Shown: one piece after another, positions 9,064 to 15,995 of the stretch
Layout: every line of letters begins with the position of its first letter
Numbering within the stretch: the stretch's first letter is position 1
Source: Flavobacteriales bacterium BRH_c54
GTDB taxonomy: Bacteria; Bacteroidota; Bacteroidia; Flavobacteriales_E; Vicingaceae
NCBI GenBank assembly: GCA_000961845.1
Contig: LADZ01000012.1
Span: 1-64,000, forward strand
Direction of reading: 5' to 3'
Length of the DNA: 64,000 nucleotides
Position numbers and translations under genes: made by a program
The notes under the pieces: generated by a model
Databases searched by the model: none
What the model was told of the DNA's origin: nothing
What the model saw: the letters and a program-made list of their open reading frames with translations, nothing else

Positions 9064-9675
9064 ATGAAAGTAGGTCTATATTTTGGAACATATAATCCCA
9101 TTCATGTCGGACATTTGATAATTGCTAATTACATGGCAGATTATACCGATTTAGATGAAGTTTGGTTTGTTGTATCTCCTCAAAATCCATTAAAATTAAG
9201 TAATTCTTTATTGGCAGATTATCATCGTTTGGCTATGGTAAGAGTGGCTATAGAAAACAATAATCATTTAAAAGATTGCGATATTGAGTTTAATATGCCT
9301 AAACCATCTTATACTTCAGATACGTTGATTTATTTGCATGAGAAATATCCGAGCCATGAATTTTCGTTAATTATGGGGGAGGATAATTTAAGGACTTTTC
9401 ATAAATGGAAAAACCATGAAGAAATTATCACGAATCATCATATTTATGTTTATCCGAGAGCGTTGACAGAGCAAGAAAGAGAAGAATCTGAATTGAAAAC
9501 CAACCAACAACAGCATAATTTTTTCAATCACCCCAATGTACATTTTTGTGATGCTCCGGTAATGAAAGTATCTTCCAGCTTTATTAGAAAAGCAGTAAAA
9601 GATAAAAAAGATGTTCGTTATTTACTTACTGAACCGGTTTACAAGTATTTAACCGAGATGAATTTTTATAAGTAG
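9064..9675 (+). CDS. nadD: Nicotinate-nucleotide adenylyltransferase
   Basis: Transfers AMP from ATP to nicotinate mononucleotide in NAD synthesis. The nucleotidyltransferase start FGTYNPIHVGHLIIANYM (residues 7-24) contains the HxGH motif; IMGEDNLRTFHKWKN and the C-terminal SSSFIRKAV (the ISSTxIR position) are also present. 203 residues is typical. The start at 9064 is preceded by an out-of-frame ATG at 9042 that opens a 17-codon ORF ending at 9095, overlapping the nadD start. The two ATGs sit in a short direct repeat of cagatgaaa. The gene converges on the haem protein with a 3-bp gap. Confidence 0.95.
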   Translation: MKVGLYFGTYNPIHVGHLIIANYMADYTDLDEVWFVVSPQNPLKLSNSLLADYHRLAMVRVAIENNNHLKDCDIEFNMPKPSYTSDTLIYLHEKYPSHEFSLIMGEDNLRTFHKWKNHEEIITNHHIYVYPRALTEQEREESELKTNQQQHNFFNHPNVHFCDAPVMKVSSSFIRKAVKDKKDVRYLLTEPVYKYLTEMNFYK

Positions 9676-9678
9676 CAA

Positions 9679-10509
9679 TTAACTTGGCAAACTTGCTCCT
9701 TCAAAATACTCGTTAAATAAGTGCAAATGTCTTAAAATGTCCAATTGAGTTAAATCACAAGTAGTCATGTCCTCACAATTCATTAATAGCTCAATTTTTT
9801 CTTTTAAAGGAAAAATATAGTGATGAAGTTGCTCGTGAGCTTCACCAGTCATGTTGCATTTAGACACTAACGTTTCAAACTCTATCATAAGTTGTTGTCC
9901 TCTAGCAACAAACAGAATAATTCTTTCTTCTTCCATTGGTTGAGCAATAATGGCTATCATGTTATTAATACCGTCAATAGTTTCAACATTAGCAATCCAT
10001 TTTTTGCCATTATCTAAGCTAAGATTACTTTTAGGTTCTTCTTCTGCAGTAGCTTCACCTTCTTCAAAATAACTTAAGGTTTCTTTAAACCAATTGATTA
10101 GTAATTCTCTTTGTTGGTCGGATAATTTAGCATCACCATGAGTAATAGTGTAAGATGTTAAAGGCATTTCTTTTTCCTCTAATTCTTCAACAGCTTCTTT
10201 TAGTTTTTTTAGTTTACGTTTATGTTCAAACGTTTCCCATTCAGAAAAATTAAGTTCTTCTCTTGCTTCATTAATATGGTCTTTTAGCCACCAAGAAACA
10301 GGAGCAACATTGCTATACCAAGGGTATTGGGTAGTGTTAGAATGACAATCGTAGCACGATGTTTTAATAATTTGAGTCACCTCTTCAGGAGCTCCAACGG
10401 CATATAAAAAATCATTTTCAGCAATAATTTCAGGATTGGTTTTGTCAATTCTGAAAAACTGTATAATTACGAAAATTGCAAACAATGCAAGACCAATTTT
10501 TTTTAGCAT
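9679..10509 (-). CDS. Membrane-anchored haem_bd-domain cytochrome with extra helical C-terminal domain
   Basis: The chosen start ATG at 10509 (MLKKIGLALF) gives 276 residues; an upstream TTG at 10533 lies within the promoter and is rejected. One N-terminal membrane segment (about residues 4-19) is followed by a c-type haem site CYDCH (Cys52, Cys55, His56) and YPWYSNVAPVSWWLKDHI, which identify the haem_bd family common in Bacteroidota. The family domain covers roughly residues 30-150. The remaining 125 residues are mostly helical, with no motif I recognise, and make the protein about twice the usual length. It probably sits in the periplasm as an electron carrier; the partner is unknown. Confidence 0.85.
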   Translation of the reverse strand: MLKKIGLALFAIFVIIQFFRIDKTNPEIIAENDFLYAVGAPEEVTQIIKTSCYDCHSNTTQYPWYSNVAPVSWWLKDHINEAREELNFSEWETFEHKRKLKKLKEAVEELEEKEMPLTSYTITHGDAKLSDQQRELLINWFKETLSYFEEGEATAEEEPKSNLSLDNGKKWIANVETIDGINNMIAIIAQPMEEERIILFVARGQQLMIEFETLVSKCNMTGEAHEQLHHYIFPLKEKIELLMNCEDMTTCDLTQLDILRHLHLFNEYFEGASLPS

Positions 10510-10530
10510 AACAATTTGTTTTAGTTTGAA

Positions 10531-10588
10531 CAAAGATAATATTTTACTTGTTTTATAAGTATGATTACACTCATTTAAATTATTTTTG
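10531..10588. promoter_or_regulatory. Divergent -7 elements for the haem protein and the GNAT gene
   Basis: TATCTTTG on the minus strand (10538-10531) lies 21 bp before the haem-protein start. TATTTTTG on the plus strand (10581-10588) lies 27 bp before the GNAT start. Neither has a clear -33 partner at normal distance. Confidence 0.4.
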
Positions 10589-10615
10589 TTTAGAAAAAGC
10601 TAATTAAACCTGCAA

Positions 10616-11038
10616 ATGAACAATCTCGAGTTTTCTGAAGAAAAGAAATTAAATCAGTTAGATTTATTAAGCCTCTATAATGATGCGAATTGGTTGGCTT
10701 ATACCAATAGCCCCGACTTATTGCAGCAAGCAGTTAGTAATTCGCTTTATGTACTTACTGTTTGGGAAAACCATAAATTAGTTGGGTTAATTCGCTTGGT
10801 GGGTGATGGGTTGACCATTGTTTATATTCAGGATATTTTGGTAATGAAATCACATAAAAGAAGAAAAATTGGGAGTTTATTGTTACAGAAAGCCTTGGAG
10901 AAATTTAAAAATGTTCGTCAAAAAGTATTGTTGACTGATGATAATAAAGAAACAAGAGGTTTTTATGAAGCACTTGGCTTTTCTTCTTGCGATAAAGGCG
11001 ATTTAGTTGCTTTCGTTAAATTGGAAAATAAAAAGTAA
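10616..11038 (+). CDS. GNAT family N-acetyltransferase
   Basis: A 140-residue single GNAT domain. Beta-strand residues LVGLIRLVGDG and the acetyl-CoA-binding segment ILVMKSHKRRKIGSLLLQKA (R/QxxGxG/A-type loop read as RRKIGS) are visible, and the end has TRGFYEALGFSSC, the conserved FYxxxGF turn. The substrate cannot be predicted. It lies immediately upstream of a glycosyltransferase gene, possibly in one operon. Confidence 0.85.
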   Translation: MNNLEFSEEKKLNQLDLLSLYNDANWLAYTNSPDLLQQAVSNSLYVLTVWENHKLVGLIRLVGDGLTIVYIQDILVMKSHKRRKIGSLLLQKALEKFKNVRQKVLLTDDNKETRGFYEALGFSSCDKGDLVAFVKLENKK

Positions 11039-11061
11039 TTATCAATAATCAAAAAAAAATA

Positions 11062-12123
11062 TTGATTTGCCCTTTAGATTGGGGTTTAGGACATGCTGCT
11101 AGGTGTGTTCCAATCATTAATACGTTAATTGATTTAGGGCATAAAGTAATTATTGCTGCCGACAATGCTCCATTAAGTTTTTTAAAAACTACTTTTCCTC
11201 AGTTACAATTTGTACAGTTGCCCGGTTATACCATTCGTTATACAACTAATGGATGCATGAATTTTAAAATGCTTTCGCAAATGCCGGGTTTTTTAAAAAG
11301 CATTAAAAAAGAGCATCAATTGTTACAAACCATAATAGATGAGAATCAAATAGACTTGGTGATATCTGACAACCGCTACGGACTTTGGACTAAAAAAATT
11401 CCAACGGTATTTATTACACATCAGTTGCTTATTCAGGCTTCTTTCGGAAAAAGATGGCTTAATAAAATAAACCACTATTTTATACAGGAATATAACGAAT
11501 GTTGGGTTCCCGATATCGAAAATGAAAATAATTTAAGTGGTAATTTATCGCACACCAAAAAACTAAATACGATACCTACTTTTTTTATAGAACCATTGTC
11601 AAGATTTTCAGAAAAAGGGTTGTTTTCAGAACAAAAATATGATGCTTTTGTTGTTATTTCCGGTCCAGAACCACAAAGAACTGTTTTTGAGAGTTTAGTA
11701 GTCAAACAAGCTGAAAAAACAGCATTAAAATTAGTTTTGGTAAGAGGGTTACCATCAGAAAATATAATCCCGGAATATTTACATTCGGAAAATATAGAAG
11801 TGCATAACCACTTACCAACAGAATTGTTTTTAGAAAAAATAGGACAAAGTAAATTGGTTATTTCCAGAGCAGGATATTCCACCATAATGGATCTAGCTGT
11901 TTTGGGTAAAAAAGCAGTTTTAGTACCTACTCCCGGACAAACAGAGCAAGAATATTTAGCAAGATATCATTTTGAAAAGCAACATTATTTCACACAAACC
12001 CAGCAAGAATTTGATTTAGAAGAAGCTATTAATAAAGCTACTAATTTTACGGGAATTCAAATCCAACATCAATTTGATTTAAGTAGATTTTTGGAAGAGA
12101 GAATTTTAGCGTTGAAAGCTTGA
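11062..12123 (+). CDS. Glycosyltransferase (MurG/GT-B-like), start probably non-ATG upstream
   Basis: The protein has the N-terminal motif ILICPLDWGLGHAARCVPII seen in a Bacteroidota GT-B family, a middle HQLLIQASFGKRW, and a C-terminal donor-binding region SRAGYSTIMDLAVLGKKAVLVPTPGQTEQEYLA resembling MurG. The TTG at 11062 gives 353 residues but cuts the first beta-strand. Homologues begin about seven residues earlier (KKILIxPLxWGLGHAxR). The frame is open upstream only to the stop at 11029-11031, and in that stretch there is no ATG, GTG or TTG: candidates are ATT at 11038 (overlapping the GNAT stop TAA) or ATC at 11041. Donor and acceptor are unknown. The 3' end overlaps hemH by 18 bp in convergent orientation. 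Confidence 0.85.
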   Translation: MICPLDWGLGHAARCVPIINTLIDLGHKVIIAADNAPLSFLKTTFPQLQFVQLPGYTIRYTTNGCMNFKMLSQMPGFLKSIKKEHQLLQTIIDENQIDLVISDNRYGLWTKKIPTVFITHQLLIQASFGKRWLNKINHYFIQEYNECWVPDIENENNLSGNLSHTKKLNTIPTFFIEPLSRFSEKGLFSEQKYDAFVVISGPEPQRTVFESLVVKQAEKTALKLVLVRGLPSENIIPEYLHSENIEVHNHLPTELFLEKIGQSKLVISRAGYSTIMDLAVLGKKAVLVPTPGQTEQEYLARYHFEKQHYFTQTQQEFDLEEAINKATNFTGIQIQHQFDLSRFLEERILALKA

Positions 12124-13140
12124 TAAAGTGATTTCTTTAAGCGCTTCAATCCATTTTGGATTATCGTTAAGGCTTTCAACCAGTTGCCATTTTTCTCCAC
12201 CGTTTTCATGGAAAATTTCTTTAAATTCTTCACCTACTTCAATAGTAGTTTCTAAACAATCAGCAATAAAAGAGGGAGAAAAGCAAAGCACATTTTTTAC
12301 GCCCGATTTTGCCAAATCTTCTGTAACCAAGTCGGAGTAAGGTTTTAGCCAAGGGTCTCTGGCGCGCGTTTCCAAACGAGATTGAAATGCCACTTCATAC
12401 TCATCATCTTTCAGCCCCATTTTAGTGGCAATTAATCGAGAGGTTTCATAACATTGTGCCCTGTAACACAAACGGTTATTGTTAGAATATTTCGAACAAC
12501 ATTTGTTGTTTAATTGGCAATAACCTTTTTCAGAATCTTTTAGAATATGTCTTTCAGGAATGCCGTGGTAGCTAAATAATACTTTTTGATAATCCCCTGT
12601 TTTCCAATAGTTATTACCATTTTCAGCAAAAGCTTCAATAAACTTTTCGTTGCTTAAGAAGTTTTCAATAAATGTAACCTTGGGCTGGTAATTTGCTTTA
12701 GTTAATTCTTCTTTCACTTTTTCGATACTTGATTTAGTGGAAGAAGAAGCATATTGCGGATAAAGAGGGATAACTACTAAATCAGTAATTCCATCTTTTT
12801 TTATTTCTTTTAGTACACTTTTTATCGATGGATTTTGATAACGCATAGCTAAATAAACAGCAGCATCATTACCTACTTCTTGCTGTAATAATTCACGCAC
12901 TTTTTTTCCGTAAACTAGTAGCGGAGAGCCTTCTTTTGTCCATAATTGTTTGTAAATCTTAGCCGATTTAGGAGCTCTAAAAGTAGCAATGATTACATTT
13001 ACCAGAAACCAACGGGTTAAATATGGCAAATCAATTACATATTTATCCATTAAAAATTCACGTAGGTACTTTCTTACATCAGTAGTTTCGTAGCTGTTTG
13101 GCGTGCCTAAATTAACTAGTAAAATCCCTTTTTTGCTCAT
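12106..13140 (-). CDS. hemH: Ferrochelatase
   Basis: Inserts ferrous iron into protoporphyrin IX, the last step of protohaem synthesis, usually at the inner face of the membrane. The start ATG at 13140 gives MSKKGILLVNLGTPNSY, the family N-terminus; the TTG 9 bp earlier lies within a TAATTTTG sequence (13154-13147) that could itself be a -7 element, so a leaderless message is possible. The catalytic HGIPERH motif lies near residue 192. Directly after it is a cysteine-rich insert (GYCQLNNKCCSKY, then RLCYRAQCYE) of the kind proposed to hold a [2Fe-2S] cluster in some bacterial ferrochelatases. SFIADCLETTIE near 290 is also typical. Confidence 0.95.
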   Translation of the reverse strand: MSKKGILLVNLGTPNSYETTDVRKYLREFLMDKYVIDLPYLTRWFLVNVIIATFRAPKSAKIYKQLWTKEGSPLLVYGKKVRELLQQEVGNDAAVYLAMRYQNPSIKSVLKEIKKDGITDLVVIPLYPQYASSSTKSSIEKVKEELTKANYQPKVTFIENFLSNEKFIEAFAENGNNYWKTGDYQKVLFSYHGIPERHILKDSEKGYCQLNNKCCSKYSNNNRLCYRAQCYETSRLIATKMGLKDDEYEVAFQSRLETRARDPWLKPYSDLVTEDLAKSGVKNVLCFSPSFIADCLETTIEVGEEFKEIFHENGGEKWQLVESLNDNPKWIEALKEITLSSFQR

Positions 13141-13227
13141 AGCCGACAAAATTAAGGATTAAATCACTTTGGTTATTGACATCAAAAATATTTTTTAAAA
13201 TAGGGCATGTTTTTATTTAAAATATAT

Positions 13228-13235
13228 TATTTTTG
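13228..13235 (+). promoter_or_regulatory. Possible -7 element upstream of the secreted protein
   Basis: TATTTTTG on the plus strand matches TAnnTTTG. It would leave a leader of about 145 nt before the start at 13387. There is no clear -33 element, so this is tentative. Confidence 0.3.
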
Positions 13236-13386
13236 TTTCGCAGTTAAGTAGTTATACTTATAACATTAAAAGTTTATTTTGTTATAAATACTATAATTGC
13301 ATAAAAATATTTTGAAAATCGCAAATTAGGACTTAATATTGCCTTTTAATTATTTTATATAGCTATAAAAGAATAACACATTGAAA

Positions 13387-14175
13387 ATGAAAAGAAATAT
13401 ATTTACATTCATCCTTGCTTTCTTTACTGTAATTAGCAGTTATGCTGGAGTAATTGTTTTAGAAGGACATTATCAAGGCAAAAACCTGTATGTGCAAAAT
13501 CCTTTTGCCGGAACAGGAGTTGGTTTCTGTACGTTTGAGGTAACCATAAATGGAGATGTAACAACAGATGAAGTAAACTCAAGTGCTTTTGAAATTGATT
13601 TTACTGCATTTCAGTTGAAAGTTGGCGACCCTGTAATTGTAAAAATTAAACATAAAGATGATTGTAAACCAAAAGTATTAAATCCTGAGGTGCTTAAACC
13701 TAAAAGTACTTTTGAAATTGTTAACATGAATATTTCTAAAGAAGGAAATTTTGAGTGGACAACTTCAAACGAAACAGGAAAGTTAACTTTTGTGGTAGAG
13801 CAATTTAGATGGAACAAATGGATTAAAGTAGGAGAAGTTGATGGTGTTGGAACTTCTACAGAAAATAAATATGAATTTAAAATTGAGCCTCATTCAGGTG
13901 AAAATAAATTTAGAGTTAAGCAAATAGATTATTCAGGTAAACCAAGATATTCTCAAGCTGCTCGTTATGTTTCCACTAAAGGTGAAATTACCTTTAGCCC
14001 AATAAAAGTAAAAGACATTATTACTTTTACTGATGAGACGTTGTTTGAAGTTTATGATAGCTATGCTAACATTGTTAAAAAGGGATATGGTAATTCTATT
14101 GATGTTACTAACCTTAAAAAAGGAATTTATTATTTGAATTATGATAACAAGAGTGAGACTTTTGTGAAGAAATAA
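13387..14175 (+). CDS. Secreted protein with T9SS-like C-terminal domain
   Basis: The start ATG at 13387 (MKRNIFTFILAFFTVISSYAG) gives a clear signal peptide; the TTG 6 bp earlier is not needed. About 262 residues, no transmembrane segment after the signal. The middle (about residues 125-200) resembles a fibronectin-III/Ig-like sandwich (FVVEQFRWNKWIKVGEVDG to FRVKQIDYSGKPRYS). The last 60 residues (FEVYDSYANIVKKGYGNSID, then LKKGIYYLNYDNK) match the pattern of a type A T9SS sorting domain. No enzyme motif is visible. A strong terminator follows. Confidence 0.75.
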   Translation: MKRNIFTFILAFFTVISSYAGVIVLEGHYQGKNLYVQNPFAGTGVGFCTFEVTINGDVTTDEVNSSAFEIDFTAFQLKVGDPVIVKIKHKDDCKPKVLNPEVLKPKSTFEIVNMNISKEGNFEWTTSNETGKLTFVVEQFRWNKWIKVGEVDGVGTSTENKYEFKIEPHSGENKFRVKQIDYSGKPRYSQAARYVSTKGEITFSPIKVKDIITFTDETLFEVYDSYANIVKKGYGNSIDVTNLKKGIYYLNYDNKSETFVKK

Positions 14176-14195
14176 CATAAATAATTATTAATATT

Positions 14196-14229
14196 AAAAA
14201 ATCCTCGCTAATTTTAGTGAGGATTTTTT
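14196..14229 (+). terminator. Rho-independent terminator
   Basis: The stem aaaaaatcctcgcta (14196-14210) pairs with 14215-14229 around an ATTT loop, with one G-T pair, and runs into a T-tract. It ends the secreted-protein transcript and sits just ahead of the epimerase gene. Confidence 0.85.
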
Positions 14230-14243
14230 TTTGAAATAAAAGT

Positions 14244-14648
14244 ATGATACAAAAAATTGAACATATAGGTATTGCTGTAAAAGATATTAAAAAGGCAACA
14301 AAAACATATACCAAGCTTTTTAATCAGTCGCCATACAAAACTGAAGCAGTAGAAAGCGAAAATGTAATTACTACTTTTTTCAAAACGGGAGAAAACAAAA
14401 TTGAGTTACTAGAAGCAACTTCTGAAGAAAGTGCTATCTATAAGTTTATAGAGAAGAAAGGTGAAGGTATTCATCATATTGCTTTTGATGTGGATGATAT
14501 CTATGCAGAAATGGAGCGTTTATCTAAAGAAGGATTTATTGTTTTAAACGAACAACCAAAAAAAGGAGCTGACAATAAATTGGTATGCTTTCTGCATCCT
14601 AAATCGGTAAATGGAGTATTGATAGAACTTTGTCAAGAGATTAAATAA
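14244..14648 (+). CDS. mce: Methylmalonyl-CoA epimerase
   Basis: Interconverts (2S)- and (2R)-methylmalonyl-CoA in propionate metabolism, feeding the cobalamin-dependent mutase. The 134-residue protein is a single vicinal-oxygen-chelate domain pair. It shows IEHIGIAVKDI (metal-binding His at residue 6), the middle GEGIHHIAFDVDDI with a second metal His, and the terminal GVLIELCQE with the metal Glu. The length is right for the family. The mutase genes are not in the window. The start lies only 14 bp after the preceding terminator, so its promoter must overlap that structure or lie upstream of it. Confidence 0.93.
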   Translation: MIQKIEHIGIAVKDIKKATKTYTKLFNQSPYKTEAVESENVITTFFKTGENKIELLEATSEESAIYKFIEKKGEGIHHIAFDVDDIYAEMERLSKEGFIVLNEQPKKGADNKLVCFLHPKSVNGVLIELCQEIK

Positions 14649-14697
14649 TTATATTTATAAACTAGTAACTTAACAAAAATTAACAAAAATTAAATAA

Positions 14698-14734
14698 TAA
14701 ATGTATATACATTTAATGTTATTACATACATTTG
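14698..14734 (+). promoter_or_regulatory. yceI promoter with 18-bp perfect palindrome (candidate operator)
   Basis: TACATTTG (14727-14734) is a consensus -7 element 26 bp before the yceI start. The interval 14698-14715 is a perfect 18-bp palindrome (half-site taaatgtat) sitting where the -33 element should be. A bound dimer there would block RNA polymerase, or act as an activator site. Confidence 0.55.
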
Positions 14735-14760
14735 CAGTATAAATTTAAAAATTAGAAATC

Positions 14761-15348
14761 ATGAAAAAAATTATTTTAAGTATGGCGGTAGTAGCTGCAT
14801 CAGTATTATCGCTAAAAGCCCATGGAGACGACAGTCATTTACACATTAAAAAAGATTTAAGTACTGTAGAATGGGTAGGTAAAAAAGTTACCGGACAACA
14901 CAATGGTACAATTGAAATTAAAGAAGGAACAGTAAAGGTTGAAGATAATAAAATTGTAGGTGGTGAAGTAATTATTGATATGACTTCAATAGTAGTTTCA
15001 GATTTAGAAGGAGAAATGAAAGGCAAATTAGAAGGGCATTTAAATTCTGCTGATTTTTTTGATACTAAAAACCACGGAGAGGCAATTTTAAAAATTATTT
15101 CTACTAAACAAAAAAAAGGTAATACTTATATTGTTAAAGCAGATTTAACTATTAAAGGAATTACTAAACCGATAGAATTTCCTGCTACTATTGATATAAA
15201 AGATGGTAAAGTTGCTGCTTATGCAGAAGTTAAAGTAGATAGAACTTTATATGATATTAAATATGGTTCAGGAAAGTTTTTTGAAGGTTTAGGAGACAAA
15301 ATGATTGATGACTTTTTTACTGTAAAGTTTAAAGTTGCAGCTAAATAA
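14761..15348 (+). CDS. YceI family periplasmic protein
   Basis: A 195-residue protein with a signal peptide (residues 1 to about 20, MKKIILSMAVVAASVLSLKA). It has the YceI lipocalin-like fold: DLSTVEWVGKKVTGQHNGTI, then SADFFDTKNHGEAILKI, and VKADLTIKGITKPIEFPATI. The end is also family-typical: VDRTLYDIKYGSG and FTVKFKVAAK. YceI proteins bind long polyisoprenoid or amphiphilic ligands in the periplasm; the true substrate is not settled. It is a single gene with its own promoter and a bidirectional terminator shared with rdgB. A histidine-rich start after the signal (HGDDSHLHIK) is notable and could bind metal. Confidence 0.92.
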   Translation: MKKIILSMAVVAASVLSLKAHGDDSHLHIKKDLSTVEWVGKKVTGQHNGTIEIKEGTVKVEDNKIVGGEVIIDMTSIVVSDLEGEMKGKLEGHLNSADFFDTKNHGEAILKIISTKQKKGNTYIVKADLTIKGITKPIEFPATIDIKDGKVAAYAEVKVDRTLYDIKYGSGKFFEGLGDKMIDDFFTVKFKVAAK

Positions 15349-15377
15349 TTAGTTGTAAGTTCAGTTGAATATTTTTT

Positions 15378-15406
15378 AAAAAGAGCATGATTTTCATGCT
15401 CTTTTT
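15378..15406. terminator. Bidirectional terminator between yceI and rdgB
   Basis: A perfect 12-bp stem (aaaaagagcatg at 15378-15389 with 15395-15406) has a 5-nt loop and T/A tracts on both sides. It serves the convergent genes yceI and rdgB. Confidence 0.85.
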
Positions 15407-15988
15407 TTATTTTTTTGAATTTAAGAAGTGAATTAGTTTTTTTACAGCACGACCTCTATGGCTTATGTTGTTTTTTTCAGACAATGGCATTTCTGCAAAA
15501 GTGATTTCATAGCCATTTGGTTTAAAAATTGGGTCGTAACCAAAACCATCTTTCCCGTGTTTTTCTTTGGTGATTTTACCTTCAATAATTCCTTCAAAAG
15601 TAGTTATTTTGCTATTAATTACTAATGCAACAACTGTTTTGAAATGAGCAGTTCTATCTGAATAGTGTGTTAATTTTTGGAGCACTTTATCCATGTTTTT
15701 ATCGGCATTTTTTTCTTCTCCTGCATACCTTGCTGAGTAAACTCCAGGCTCACCATTTAGTGATTTAATTTCTAATCCGGTATCATCAGCAAAACAATTA
15801 TATCCGTATTTTTCGTAAACATATTTTGCTTTCAAAATAGCATTTCCTTCGATGGTGTCAGCAGTTTCAGGAATATCTTCGTAACAACCAATATCTTTTA
15901 AACTTAATAATTTAATGGAGTTGGTTAATAAAGCATTTATTTCTTTAATTTTATTTTCGTTATTTGTAGCAAAAACCAATTCTATCAT
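15407..15988 (-). CDS. rdgB: RdgB/HAM1 non-canonical purine NTP pyrophosphatase
   Basis: Hydrolyses dITP, ITP and XTP to monophosphates and so keeps them out of DNA and RNA. The N-terminal signature LVFATNNENKIKEI (residues 4-17), the active-site segment CFADDTGLEIKSLNGEPGVY with catalytic Asp, and the C-terminal GKDGFGYDPIF and ISHRGRAVKKL are all present. 193 residues is normal. The start lies only 7 bp from the proposed start of the divergent wecE-like gene, so each gene's promoter must lie inside the other's coding sequence. Confidence 0.96.
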   Translation of the reverse strand: MIELVFATNNENKIKEINALLTNSIKLLSLKDIGCYEDIPETADTIEGNAILKAKYVYEKYGYNCFADDTGLEIKSLNGEPGVYSARYAGEEKNADKNMDKVLQKLTHYSDRTAHFKTVVALVINSKITTFEGIIEGKITKEKHGKDGFGYDPIFKPNGYEITFAEMPLSEKNNISHRGRAVKKLIHFLNSKK

Positions 15989-15995
15989 AACTATT

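Noticed and set aside
15915-15995. Longer N-terminus for the wecE-like gene (ATG 15915)
   Set aside because: Adds 27 residues antisense to rdgB with no match to the family; TTG 15996 restores the normal start.
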